From contig NZ_GG657738.1 of NCBI RefSeq assembly GCF_000158815.1, positions 1,637,884 to 1,679,229 on the forward strand: a stretch of DNA of 41,346 nt, read 5' to 3'. The position numbers were made by a program, and so were the translations under genes. Below are positions 27,313 to 35,583 of the stretch, piece by piece. The notes beneath the pieces were generated by a model that had not been told where the DNA came from, did not search any database, and saw nothing but the letters and a program-made list of their open reading frames with translations. This stretch comes from Micromonospora sp. ATCC 39149 (GTDB lineage: Bacteria > Actinomycetota > Actinomycetes > Mycobacteriales > Micromonosporaceae). How positions within the stretch are numbered: position 1 is the first letter of the stretch; the number at the start of each line of letters is the position of its first letter.

Positions 27313-28029
27313 TCAGCCGGCCGCGGGCAGCAACAGGTCGACCACGATCGGGAAGTGGTCGCTGGCCCGGCGGGCCTGCGGGGTGTCCACCACGTCGTAG
27401 TCGACCACCGTGATCCGGGGGTCGACGAAGACGGCGTCGATGCGGCGGCGCGGGTCCGCGCAGGAGTAGGTGAGCCGGTCGGCGCGGTCGGCCGCGACCG
27501 CCGCGTCGGTCAGCCCCTGGCCCACGGTCGCCCAGGCCGCGCCGTCCGGGCCCTCGTTGAGGTCGGCCCCGGCCACCACGGGCAGGTCGGCGGCGGCCAG
27601 TTCCCGCTTGAACGCCGCCGCCTGCGCGGGGCGCTCGGCCGGGTCGGTGGACAGGTGCGACCCGGCCAGCAGGAACCGGGCCCCGCCGACCCGGCAGTCG
27701 GCGTACGCGGCGCCGCGCATATGCCGGCCCGGGGTCAGCGGGTAGCGCTGGCAGCGGGTGTCCAGCACCCGCACCCGCAGGCTGGTCAGCAGCAGGTTGC
27801 CCAGCGACGGCAGGCCGCCGGCGGCGACGACCAGCCCGAACGACTCGGCCAACGACGCGCACTTCTGCCGCCACCGGAACCGTCGGGGCGCCTCCTGCAC
27901 GATCACCACGTCGGGGGCGACCGCGCGGACCACCGCCGCCAGCACGGCCGTGTCGTCGCGCTGGCTGTGCACGTTGTACGACACGACGCGCAGCGGCACG
28001 CCGCCCGGATGCTCGCGAGGCTCGACCAC
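27313..28029 (-). CDS. endonuclease/exonuclease/phosphatase (EEP) family hydrolase
   Basis: A 238-residue EEP-fold hydrolase. Catalytic segments: RVVSYNVHSQ (Asn), VIVQEAPRRFRW (metal-binding Glu), AGSHLSTDPAERP (His), VVAGADLNEGPDG (Asp and Asn), RRIDAVFVD, and ASDHFPIVVDL (Asp-His). All active-site residues seem intact. Family members are nucleases, phosphodiesterases or sphingomyelinases, and the substrate cannot be read from sequence. No signal peptide is evident, so it is probably cytoplasmic. The GTG at 28029 lies ten bases after the glucokinase stop, so the two genes are very likely cotranscribed. Confidence 0.87.
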   Translation of the reverse strand: MVEPREHPGGVPLRVVSYNVHSQRDDTAVLAAVVRAVAPDVVIVQEAPRRFRWRQKCASLAESFGLVVAAGGLPSLGNLLLTSLRVRVLDTRCQRYPLTPGRHMRGAAYADCRVGGARFLLAGSHLSTDPAERPAQAAAFKRELAAADLPVVAGADLNEGPDGAAWATVGQGLTDAAVAADRADRLTYSCADPRRRIDAVFVDPRITVVDYDVVDTPQARRASDHFPIVVDLLLPAAG

Positions 28030-28039
28030 CCGGCCCGCC

Positions 28040-28987
28040 CTACAGCCGACGGGCCAGGTCGGCGGCGCCGATCACGCCAGCGGTGTTGCCCAGCTCGGCG
28101 GGGCGCACCTCGGCGACGGGGAGCCGGCTGCGCTGGGCCAGCGCGTCGGTGAAGGACCGCCGGGTCGGGCCGAGCAGCAGGTCGCCCGCCTCGACGACGC
28201 CACCGCCGACGACGAGGACCTGCGGGTCGAGGATCTGCGCCATGTCGGCGAGGCTGGTGCCGAGCCAGCGCCCGACCTGCGCGAACGCCTCGGCGGAGAC
28301 GGGGTCGCCGCCCTGCGCGGCGGCGGTCACCATCGGGCCGGTGATCGCCTCGGCCTCGCCGCCGGCCAGCTCCAGCAGGGCGACGGCCCGGTGCGGCTCC
28401 TGCCGGGCGGCGGCGCGGGCGAAGCGGACCAGGGCACTGCCGCTGGCGTACTGCTCGATGCAGCCGAGCCGGCCGCAGCCGCACTGGTGGCCGTCGGGGA
28501 CGGTGAGCATGTGGCCCAGTTCGGCGGCGATACCGTGGGCGCCGCGTACCAGCTCGCCGCCGAGCACGATGCCACCGCCGACGCCGGTGCCGATGGTGAA
28601 CATGACCATGGAGTCGTCGGCGTGCCGGGCCGCGCCGTAGCGGAACTCGGCCCAGGCGGCGACGTTGCCGTCGTTCTCGACGATCACCGGCAGGCCGGTG
28701 GCCTTGCCGACGTACTCGCGCAGGGGCTCGTCGCGCCAGGCCAGGTTGGGTGCGAAGAGGACGGTGGAGCGGACGGCGTCGATCCAGCCGGCCGCGCCGA
28801 TGCCGACGGCGTCGACCTGCCGGCCGGTGGCGAGTTCGGTGACCACCTCGATGATGACGTCGCGGGTCTTGCCCACGTTGTCGGCGGGGGTGTCCCGGCG
28901 AGCCTGCACGAGTACCTTGCCGGTGTCGTCAACGACACCGCCGGCCACCTTCGTGCCACCGACGTCGACTCCGATGGTCAGCGTCAC
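28040..28987 (-). CDS. glkA: ROK-family glucokinase
   Basis: A 315-residue ROK kinase. The phosphate-1 motif IGVDVGGTKVAGGV is at the N-terminus. Further family elements are VENDGNVAAWAE (catalytic Asp), IGTGVGGGIVLGGELVRG, the ELGHM histidine, and the ROK zinc motif C-x-C-G-x-x-G-C-x-E in CGCGRLGCIEQYASG. It phosphorylates glucose with ATP (or polyphosphate in some relatives) and often takes part in carbon catabolite control in actinomycetes. The GTG at 28987 is chosen because GGGGAG lies eight bases upstream; the GTG three codons earlier overlaps that site. It heads an apparent operon with the EEP hydrolase. Confidence 0.93.
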   Translation of the reverse strand: MTLTIGVDVGGTKVAGGVVDDTGKVLVQARRDTPADNVGKTRDVIIEVVTELATGRQVDAVGIGAAGWIDAVRSTVLFAPNLAWRDEPLREYVGKATGLPVIVENDGNVAAWAEFRYGAARHADDSMVMFTIGTGVGGGIVLGGELVRGAHGIAAELGHMLTVPDGHQCGCGRLGCIEQYASGSALVRFARAAARQEPHRAVALLELAGGEAEAITGPMVTAAAQGGDPVSAEAFAQVGRWLGTSLADMAQILDPQVLVVGGGVVEAGDLLLGPTRRSFTDALAQRSRLPVAEVRPAELGNTAGVIGAADLARRL

Positions 28988-29065
28988 CGCTGCCACTCCC
29001 CTCTGCTGTGCTGCCCGGCACCGTCACGGCGAACCGCCGCGCCGGTGGGTCGGGATGTCCGGTGG

Positions 29066-29755
29066 TCAGGCCCCGTCGCCTGGTGCGTCCTCGTCCGCGC
29101 CACCGGAGGCCCGCGAGGCGGGCACCACGGGTCGGCCGGCCGGCGGCCGGGGAGCCCGCGGCGCGTTCAGCCCGGCGTCGTCGGCGGGCGGCACGGCGGC
29201 GGCCGGAACGCCCGGACCCTCCCCCCGGGTCGCGGCGGACCACACATCCTCATCCGGCGCCGGCTGAGAATCATGCCCGGTACGGGTGGCCTCGCGCCAC
29301 ACGTGATCGCTGGGGCCCTGGTCAGCCGCCGGGCGGGGCGGGGGCGCGGCGGCGTCGCCCGGCTTCCCGGGCCCCGTGGCGGGCTCGCCGGCCGAGGCGA
29401 ACGCGCGCAGCAGGCTGGCGACCCCGGCCGCCAGATCGCCGGCTCCCGTGGCGAGCCGCTCGGCGAATTCCGGACTCGGGTCGCGCAACGCCGCGATACC
29501 GCGGCACACCGGGCAGATGCAGCATTCGGCCGCACCGGTGGCGAAATGACCACCGCCGGCTGGCCGCGCCGCACCGGAGCCGCCGGCGCTGTGACCGAGG
29601 ACACTCGACACGATCCCGCCGAGCTGACCGAACGGCCCCGCCCCGGAACCACCGCCGGACCCGGCACCCGCGGCGGCCAGCCGGGCCGCCGCGAGCACCG
29701 TGGCCACCAGCCGCTCCGCCTCTTCCCGGGCCGAACCCGGATCCGTGCCCCCCAT
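29066..29755 (-). CDS. conserved hypothetical protein with a cysteine knuckle
   Basis: A 229-residue protein from the ATG at 29755, with GAGGAG seven bases upstream. The N-terminal third is a helix (EEAERLVATVLAAARLAA) followed by a Gly-rich linker. The centre has CCICPVCRGIAALRDPSPEF, a C-x-C-x-x-C pattern typical of an actinomycete family without known function. A helical segment (LAAGVASLLRAFAS) and a long disordered acidic/Pro/Ala tail follow. It may bind a metal. The gene lies 43 bases after the SRPBCC gene on the same strand, and in other actinomycetes similar proteins seem to accompany SRPBCC genes, so they probably share a transcript. Confidence 0.7.
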   Translation of the reverse strand: MGGTDPGSAREEAERLVATVLAAARLAAAGAGSGGGSGAGPFGQLGGIVSSVLGHSAGGSGAARPAGGGHFATGAAECCICPVCRGIAALRDPSPEFAERLATGAGDLAAGVASLLRAFASAGEPATGPGKPGDAAAPPPRPAADQGPSDHVWREATRTGHDSQPAPDEDVWSAATRGEGPGVPAAAVPPADDAGLNAPRAPRPPAGRPVVPASRASGGADEDAPGDGA

Positions 29756-29798
29756 GTTCGGCTCCTCTACCGTGCCGGGCGCGCCGCAGCCGGTCGCG

Positions 29799-30254
29799 TC
29801 ACCGCGCCGCACCGGTGTCTTCTACCCGGCGCTTGAGCTGCTTCAACGCCGCATCCATGATCATTTTCTCGGCCTTGCGGCGAAACATGCCGAGCATGCC
29901 TACGGAGAGCTCCACCTCCAGGGTGTAGGTCACCGTGGTCGTGCCGTCGGGATTGCCGACCAGGTCGTACGAGCCGCGTTGGGAGCGCTGCATCTTCGAC
30001 GGCGCCACCAGGTGCCACTCGACGCGGGTCAGGTCCTCGGCGTACTCGTAGGCCAGCACGTACTCGTCGGTCAGCACCCCGGCGTCGATCGTGAAGCGGA
30101 CCTGGCTGGCGTAGCCGTCCTCGTATTCCTCGATGACCTCGGTCCGGCGCACCGCCTCGGTCCACTCGGGGTAACGCGCGAAGTCGCAGATGACCGCCGC
30201 CACCCGTTCCGGTGACGCGCCGATAATGATCGACTGGGTGGAGGAGTCCGCCAT
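29799..30254 (-). CDS. SRPBCC (START-like) lipid- or ligand-binding protein, Rv2185c type
   Basis: A 151-residue protein with the helix-grip fold of the SRPBCC/polyketide cyclase superfamily. It begins MADSSTQSIIIGASPERVAA and continues with the family element FARYPEWTEAV. Beta strands then carry alternating charged residues, and a long C-terminal helix (RKAEKMIMDAALKQLKRRVE) closes the pocket. The length and the position near fadD15 match M. tuberculosis Rv2185c. A hydrophobic ligand is likely, perhaps linked to the neighbouring fatty acid activation, but none can be named. The ATG at 30254 lies six bases after TAGCCT with no ribosome binding site, so the message is probably leaderless. It is divergent from fadD15. 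Confidence 0.85.
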   Translation of the reverse strand: MADSSTQSIIIGASPERVAAVICDFARYPEWTEAVRRTEVIEEYEDGYASQVRFTIDAGVLTDEYVLAYEYAEDLTRVEWHLVAPSKMQRSQRGSYDLVGNPDGTTTVTYTLEVELSVGMLGMFRRKAEKMIMDAALKQLKRRVEDTGAAR

Positions 30255-30260
30255 GGGGGG

Positions 30261-30266
30261 AGGCTA
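30261..30266 (-). promoter_or_regulatory. -10 element of the SRPBCC gene (leaderless type)
   Basis: TAGCCT on the minus strand is separated from the ATG by six C residues. No Shine-Dalgarno is possible in that spacer. Confidence 0.5.
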
Positions 30267-30374
30267 CCCGCCAACCTGCCTACCGCACCCACCTGGGCGG
30301 GCGGGTAGGTTTCGACACAACCGGCCCGTTCGGGCCCCGGCCCGCCCGGCCGGTGCGAGCACGAGGGAGTGCAG

Positions 30375-32192
30375 GTGCGCGAGTTCTCCGTTCCGCCGAT
30401 CGTCACCATCGGCGACTCGGCCAACCTGACCGACCCGGTCTGGGCCAATGCCGAGGCCGCGCCGCAGGCCGTCCAGTTCGCCCGGCCCGCCGACTCGGCC
30501 GACGCGACGGGCTCGGGTTGGGCCGAGGTGACCTGCCGGCAGTTCCGCGACGAGGTGGTCGCGGTGGCCCGTGGGCTGGTCGCCGCCGGCGTCTCCCCCG
30601 GCGACCGGGTCGCCCTGATGAGCCGCACCCGGTACGAGTGGACGCTGTTCGACTACGCCATCTGGGCGTCCGGCGCGGTCACCGTGCCGATCTACGAAAC
30701 CTCCAGCGCCGAGCAGGCCGCCTGGATCCTGGCCGACTCCGGCGCGGTCGCCGCCGTGGTCGAGACGACCACGCACGCCACCCTCGTCGCGGGCATCCGC
30801 GACCGGCTCCCCGCGCTGGTCGACATCTGGCAGATCGAGCTGGGCGCGGTCGACGAGCTGGTCGCCGCCGGGGCCTCGGTCGACCCCGCCGAGATCGACC
30901 GGCGGCGCTCGGCGGTGCAGGCCGACGACATCGCCACCATCATCTACACCAGCGGCACCACCGGCCGTCCCAAGGGCTGCGTGCTGACCCACCGCAACAT
31001 GTACGCCGACATCGCCAACGCCGTGCCGGCGCTGCCGAACCTCTTCCTGCGCCCGGGTGCGTCGACCCTGCTGTTCCTCCCCCTCGCGCACTCCTTCGCC
31101 CGGCTCATCCAGATCGGCGTGGTGCAGGCCCGGGCCACCATGGCGCACTGCACCGACACCAAGAACCTGGTCGGCGAGCTCCAGGCGTTCCGGCCGACCT
31201 TCGTGCTGTCGGTGCCCCGGGTCTTCGAGAAGGTCTACAACGGGGCCCGGCAGAAGGCCGAGGCCGATGGCAAAGGCAGGATCTTCGACCGGGCGGAGCA
31301 GGTCGCCGTGGCCTACAGCGAGGCGCTGGAGAAGCCGGGCGGGCCGGGCCTGGCGCTACGCGCCCAGCACGCGGTCTTCGACAGGCTGGTCTACCGCAAG
31401 CTGCGGGCCGCCCTCGGAGGCCGGTGCCGCGACGCGATCTCCGGCGGCGCGCCGCTCGGTGCCCGGCTCGGGCACTTCTTCCGCGGCATCGGGGTGACCA
31501 TCTGTGAGGGGTACGGGCTGACCGAGACCTCCCCCGCCGCCTCCGTGAACCTGCCCGACGCCACGAAGATCGGCACCGTCGGCCGACCGCTGCCCGGCGT
31601 GACCATCCGGATCGACGACGACGGCGAGATCCTGATCTCCGGCAACCTGATCTTCCAGGGGTACTGGCGCAACGAGACGGCCACCGCCGAGGCGCTGAGC
31701 CCGGACGGCTGGTTCCGCACCGGCGACCTCGGGCAGCTCGACACCGACGGCTTCCTCAGCATCACCGGCCGCAAGAAGGAGATCATCGTGACCGCCGGCG
31801 GCAAGAACGTCGCCCCGGCGGTGCTGGAGGACCAGGTCCGGGCGCACCCGCTGATCAGCCAGTGCGTCGTCATCGGCGACCGGCAGCCGTTCATCGCCGC
31901 GCTGGTCACCATCGACGAGGAGGCGCTGCCGAAGTGGCTGGCCGCCCACGGGCGCCCCGAGGCCACCACCGTCGACGAACTGCGCGACGACGAGGCGCTG
32001 CGCGCCGAGGTGCAGGGCGCGATCGACCAGGCCAACGAGGCCGTCTCCAAGGCCGAGGCGATCAAGGTGTTCCGGATTCTGCCGCGGGACTTCACCGAGG
32101 CCACCGGGGAGCTCACCCCGTCGCTGAAGGTCAAGCGGCAGGTCGTGCACTCCACGTACGCGGCGGAGATCGCCGACATCTACCGGCGCTGA
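30375..32192 (+). CDS. fadD15: long-chain fatty-acyl-CoA synthetase, FadD15 type
   Basis: A 605-residue ANL-superfamily ligase that activates fatty acids as acyl-adenylates and then acyl-CoA. The AMP-binding P-loop is IIYTSGTTGRPKG (about 190-200). The A5 motif is GYGLTETSPA, and A7/A8 lie in GWFRTGDLGQLD and ITGRKKEIIVTAGGKNV with the hinge Asp-to-Lys region intact. The A10 lysine lies near the end in TPSLKVKRQ. The GTG at 30375 follows GAGGGAG by five bases; a GTG two codons earlier sits too close. It is orthologous in position to Rv2187, beside the SRPBCC and PimB-type genes, suggesting a role in membrane lipid or glycolipid supply. A histidine kinase gene follows 14 bases after the stop. 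Confidence 0.95.
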   Translation: MREFSVPPIVTIGDSANLTDPVWANAEAAPQAVQFARPADSADATGSGWAEVTCRQFRDEVVAVARGLVAAGVSPGDRVALMSRTRYEWTLFDYAIWASGAVTVPIYETSSAEQAAWILADSGAVAAVVETTTHATLVAGIRDRLPALVDIWQIELGAVDELVAAGASVDPAEIDRRRSAVQADDIATIIYTSGTTGRPKGCVLTHRNMYADIANAVPALPNLFLRPGASTLLFLPLAHSFARLIQIGVVQARATMAHCTDTKNLVGELQAFRPTFVLSVPRVFEKVYNGARQKAEADGKGRIFDRAEQVAVAYSEALEKPGGPGLALRAQHAVFDRLVYRKLRAALGGRCRDAISGGAPLGARLGHFFRGIGVTICEGYGLTETSPAASVNLPDATKIGTVGRPLPGVTIRIDDDGEILISGNLIFQGYWRNETATAEALSPDGWFRTGDLGQLDTDGFLSITGRKKEIIVTAGGKNVAPAVLEDQVRAHPLISQCVVIGDRQPFIAALVTIDEEALPKWLAAHGRPEATTVDELRDDEALRAEVQGAIDQANEAVSKAEAIKVFRILPRDFTEATGELTPSLKVKRQVVHSTYAAEIADIYRR

Positions 32193-32193
32193 C

Positions 32194-32199
32194 TACGAT
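32194..32199 (+). promoter_or_regulatory. -10 element of the sensor kinase gene (leaderless type)
   Basis: TACGAT begins one base after the fadD15 stop codon and ends seven bases before the GTG at 32207. It would give the two-component genes their own promoter. Confidence 0.45.
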
Positions 32200-32206
32200 C
32201 CGTCAC

Positions 32207-33904
32207 GTGCCCGACTCCTCGACACCCGTCCGGCCGCCGACGCAGCCGCTCGCCACCGCCGCGCGCGTGGTCATTCTCGCGCTGGTCGCCACCCTCACCC
32301 TCTTCGCCACCCGCGACGCCGGTCAGCTCTGCTGGATCGCCCTGCTCGGCCTCGCCGGGCTGCCCGCCGCCCTCGCCCCACAGCACCGGCTGCTCGGCCC
32401 GCTCAGCCGCTTCGCCGAGGTGGTGGTGCTGGGGCTGGCCGCGAGCCAGGTCGCCGCGGTCACCACCATCAACGGCACGATCGGCGGCCTCGGCGCGTCG
32501 GCCGTGCTGCCGTACCTCGCCGTCCCGGTGACCGTGACCGCGCTGCGCCGCCGGTTCCGCGAGGGCGCGTCGCTGCTCGCCGTCGCCGCCGTCACCCTGC
32601 TGATCAGCGCCGCCCTCACCCAGGTCGACGGCGGCCGGCAGCTCGGCCAGCCGGGTTACCTCGCGGTCTGCGCCCAGTGGCTGATCCTCGCCGGCCTGGG
32701 CCTCTACACCGCCGGCACCCTGCACCGGGTGATGCGGGTCCGCGGCGAGGGCAAGCCCCAGCCGTACGCCGAGGCGACCCGGCTGCTGACCCAGCTCCGC
32801 ACGGTGGCCCGGCAGTTGCCCGGGGCGACCCTCGACCCGGGTGGCATCTCCGAGCACCTGCTGGAGGAGCTGCGCACCGTGGCCCGGGCCGAGCGGGCGG
32901 CGGTGCTCTCCGCCAGCGGCGGCGGCCGGCTGGTGGTGCTCGCCCAGGCGGGCGTGGACCGGGTCGACTGGGAGACGACGCTCGACGCCGACTCGGCGAT
33001 CGCCGACGCCTGGGCCAGCCAGCAGCCGCAGACCGCGAATCGCTCGCAGGCCCGCTCGCACGCCGGCGGCGACGTCTCCGCCCTGATCGTGCCGCTGGTC
33101 GCCGGGGTCCGCACGGTCGGCATGCTGGTCATGGAGGCGGACGTCGCGCAGGCGTACCCGCCGCCGGTCGTGTCCCGGGTGACCGCGCTGACCCGCCCGG
33201 CGGCGCTGCGGTTGGAGGCCGCGCTGCTCTTCGACGAGGTGCGCTCGCTGGCCACCAACGAGGAGCGGCAGCGGCTGGCCCGGGAGATCCACGACGGGGT
33301 CGCCCAGGAACTGGTCATGGTCGGGTACGGCATCGACAACGCCCTCGCCTACGTCGACGAGGACCCGGTGGAAACCGCCGAGGCGCTGCGCACCCTGCGT
33401 GGCGAGGTGACCCGGGTCATCACCGAGCTGCGGCTGAGCCTGTTCGAGCTGCGCAGCGAGGTGGACCGGCACGGCGGCCTGGCCGCCGCCATCGCCGAGT
33501 ACGCGCGCACCGTCGGCGCGTCCGGCGGGCTGCGGGTGCACCTGTCGCTGGACGAGTCCACCGCGCGGCTGCCCGCCGCCACCGAGGCGGAACTGTTGCG
33601 CATCGCCCAGGAGGCGGTCACCAACGCTCGGAAGCACGCCGGGGCGTCGAATCTGTGGGTCACCTGCGAGGTGGACCCCCCGTACGCTCAAATCGAAGTG
33701 TCGGATGACGGTCACGGCATCGGTGACCAGCGCACGGACGGCCACTACGGGCTTGCGATCATGGCCGAGAGGGCGGAACGTATCCGGGGCCGGTTGGAGA
33801 TCAGGCCGCGCCAACCCAGCGGCACGACCGTGGCGGTGGTTCTCGGCTCCTCGCCCCGGCGCGATAGGGTGCGCGGCAACGCCGCAGCAGCAGAAGTGGA
33901 GTAA
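32207..33904 (+). CDS. sensor histidine kinase, NarL-partner (HisKA_3) type
   Basis: A 565-residue membrane kinase. The first 175 residues hold about five hydrophobic helices (for example VVILALVATLTLFA, FAEVVVLGLAASQVAA and YLAVCAQWLILAGLGLYTAG), so it probably senses in or near the membrane. A GAF-like domain spans about 205-335. The dimerisation helix carries the phosphoacceptor H362 in LAREIHDGVAQEL, and the ATPase domain shows EAVTNARKHAGA (N box), SDDGHGIG (G1) and HYGLAIMAERAERI (G2). All kinase motifs are intact. The response regulator gene starts seven bases downstream. The signal is unknown. Confidence 0.92.
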   Translation: MPDSSTPVRPPTQPLATAARVVILALVATLTLFATRDAGQLCWIALLGLAGLPAALAPQHRLLGPLSRFAEVVVLGLAASQVAAVTTINGTIGGLGASAVLPYLAVPVTVTALRRRFREGASLLAVAAVTLLISAALTQVDGGRQLGQPGYLAVCAQWLILAGLGLYTAGTLHRVMRVRGEGKPQPYAEATRLLTQLRTVARQLPGATLDPGGISEHLLEELRTVARAERAAVLSASGGGRLVVLAQAGVDRVDWETTLDADSAIADAWASQQPQTANRSQARSHAGGDVSALIVPLVAGVRTVGMLVMEADVAQAYPPPVVSRVTALTRPAALRLEAALLFDEVRSLATNEERQRLAREIHDGVAQELVMVGYGIDNALAYVDEDPVETAEALRTLRGEVTRVITELRLSLFELRSEVDRHGGLAAAIAEYARTVGASGGLRVHLSLDESTARLPAATEAELLRIAQEAVTNARKHAGASNLWVTCEVDPPYAQIEVSDDGHGIGDQRTDGHYGLAIMAERAERIRGRLEIRPRQPSGTTVAVVLGSSPRRDRVRGNAAAAEVE

Positions 33905-33911
33905 CCCGAGG

Positions 33912-34580
33912 ATGACCACAAGCCCGACACCGGCAACCCGCACCAAGGTCCTCCTTGTCGACGATCACGATCTGATCCGCAAGGGGCTGCGGCACGCCTT
34001 CGAGCGGGACCGGCAGTTCGAGGTCGTCGGTGAGGCCGCCACGGCGGCAGAGGGGGTCCGGCAGGCCGGCGCGCTCCAGCCCGACGTGGTGATCATGGAT
34101 CTGCGGCTGCCCGACGGCAGCGGCCTGGAGGCCACCCGCGCGCTCCGCAAGTCGAGCGCGTCGATGGGCATCGTCGTGCTCACCATGTACGCCGGCGACG
34201 ACCAGCTCTTCGGCGCGCTGGAGGCCGGCGCGAGCGCGTTCGTGCCGAAGACGGCCCCGGCCGACGAGGTGGTGGCCGCCGCCCGGCACGCCGCTTCCTC
34301 GCCGAGTGCGTTCACCGCGGCCGACCTGGCCGAGGCGATGAAGCGGCGGCTCGCGCCGTCCGGCCCGCAGCTCTCCCCCCGCGAGGGTCAGGTGCTGCGG
34401 CTGCTCGCCGACGGGATGAGCGTGGCCGGCATCGCCAAGCAGCTCTTCGTCAGCGAGTCAACGGCCAAGACCCACATCTCGAAGCTCTACGAGAAGCTGG
34501 GCGCGGCCAACCGGGCACAGGCCCTCATGACGGCGCTGCGGCTCGGCCTGCTCGAAGCGCCCGACGCCCCGAAGTTCTGA
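33912..34580 (+). CDS. NarL/FixJ-family response regulator
   Basis: A 222-residue regulator paired with the preceding kinase. The receiver domain (about 11-128) has the acidic pair D17-D18, phosphoacceptor D63 in VVIMDLRLPDG, T91 and K113 (FVPKTAP). The C-terminal LuxR-type HTH (about 155-218) reads LSPREGQVLRLLADG, then AKQLFVSESTAKTHISKLYE. The ATG at 33912 is seven bases after the kinase stop, so the two are coexpressed. Target genes cannot be deduced; neighbouring fadD15 or the methyltransferase are candidates only by proximity. A GC-rich hairpin follows the stop. Confidence 0.94.
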   Translation: MTTSPTPATRTKVLLVDDHDLIRKGLRHAFERDRQFEVVGEAATAAEGVRQAGALQPDVVIMDLRLPDGSGLEATRALRKSSASMGIVVLTMYAGDDQLFGALEAGASAFVPKTAPADEVVAAARHAASSPSAFTAADLAEAMKRRLAPSGPQLSPREGQVLRLLADGMSVAGIAKQLFVSESTAKTHISKLYEKLGAANRAQALMTALRLGLLEAPDAPKF

Positions 34581-34589
34581 CGCTGCGGT

Positions 34590-34615
34590 GCCCGGTCGGC
34601 AGCACCGGCCGGGGC
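34590..34615 (+). terminator. hairpin after the response regulator
   Basis: GCCCGGTCGG pairs with CCGGCCGGGGC through a ten-base stem with one bulge and a CAGCA loop, nine bases after the stop codon. Confidence 0.6.
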
Positions 34616-34770
34616 TTCCGTGGCGGCCGGCGGGTCCGGTCAACGGGACCCCCGGCCGGACGAGCGGGTCGACAACGGCCCTCTCTGGTCACCCGCCCGG
34701 CCGGCGGGGCAGAATACCCGGTGACCCACGCGGGCGGCGTGGCCCGCGTCGTTGACAAAAGGGGTAGGGC

Positions 34771-35583
34771 ATGCAGCGGCCGGACTGGGCACCCGAAACC
34801 ATCGACATCGAGCGTCCCAGCGTGGCCCGGATGTACGACTACTATCTCGGCGGCTCACACAACTTCGCCGCCGACCGGGCCGCCGCCCGGGCGATGGTGG
34901 ACGCGGTGCCCGAGGCCCCGCTGATGGCCCAGGCCAACCGGGCGTTCCTCCGCAGGGCGGTGCAGTTCCTCGCCGAGTCGGGGATCCGTCAGTTCCTCGA
35001 CATCGGCTCCGGCATCCCGACCGTCGGAAACGTGCACGAGATCGCCCAGCGGATCGCCCCGGAGTCCCGGGTGGTGTACGTCGACATCGACCCGGTGGCC
35101 GTGGCGCACAGCCGGGAGATCCTCAGCGGCAACGACCGGGCCGCCGTGCTTCAGCAGGATCTGCGCCACCCGGAGCGGATCCTGGCCCACCCCGAGGTCA
35201 CCCGGATGCTCGACTTCTCCCAGCCGGTCGCGGTGATGATCGTGGCGGTGCTGCACTTCGTGCCGGACGACGACCGGCCCGACGAGATGCTGCGGACCCT
35301 GCGCGGGGCGCTCGCCCCGGGCAGCTACCTGGTGATGTCGCAGGCCAGCGACGACGACCGGCACGACACCGGGGAACGCGAGCAGGCCGAGGCGGTCTAC
35401 CGGCGCACCGACAACCCGCTGTTCATCCGCAGCCGACGCGAGTTGGCCGCCCTCTTCGACGGCTTCACGCTGGTCGACCCCGGCGTGGTCTGGGTCCCGC
35501 AGTGGCGGCCGGAGACACCGGAGAGTGCCGAGGACGCCGAGAAGGCGGTTTTCATGGGCGGCGTCGGGCGGCTCGGTGGATGA
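34771..35583 (+). CDS. DUF574-type S-adenosylmethionine-dependent methyltransferase
   Basis: A 270-residue protein of the S-adenosyl methyltransferase family (PF04672, formerly DUF574), which is abundant in actinomycetes. The family N-terminus is visible as PSVARMYDYYLGGSHNFAAD. The SAM-binding motif I is FLDIGSGIPT (residues 76-85), followed by VVYVDIDPVAVAHS (ribose-binding Asp). PVAVMIVAVLHFVPD is motif IV, and LFDGFTLVDPGVVWVPQW is close to the end. The methyl acceptor of this family is unknown. The start follows AGGGG and AGGG. Its TGA overlaps the start of the GGDEF-EAL gene by eight bases, so the methyltransferase and the c-di-GMP enzyme are translationally linked. Confidence 0.92.
   Translation: MQRPDWAPETIDIERPSVARMYDYYLGGSHNFAADRAAARAMVDAVPEAPLMAQANRAFLRRAVQFLAESGIRQFLDIGSGIPTVGNVHEIAQRIAPESRVVYVDIDPVAVAHSREILSGNDRAAVLQQDLRHPERILAHPEVTRMLDFSQPVAVMIVAVLHFVPDDDRPDEMLRTLRGALAPGSYLVMSQASDDDRHDTGEREQAEAVYRRTDNPLFIRSRRELAALFDGFTLVDPGVVWVPQWRPETPESAEDAEKAVFMGGVGRLGG

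Noticed and set aside
24971..27874. A single 967-residue minus-strand frame
   Set aside because: It runs antisense-frame through the monooxygenase gene; only its last 271 residues (the hydrolase) are real.
34745..34770. TTGACA as a -35 box for the methyltransferase gene
   Set aside because: It lies too close to the start codon for a matching -10 element.
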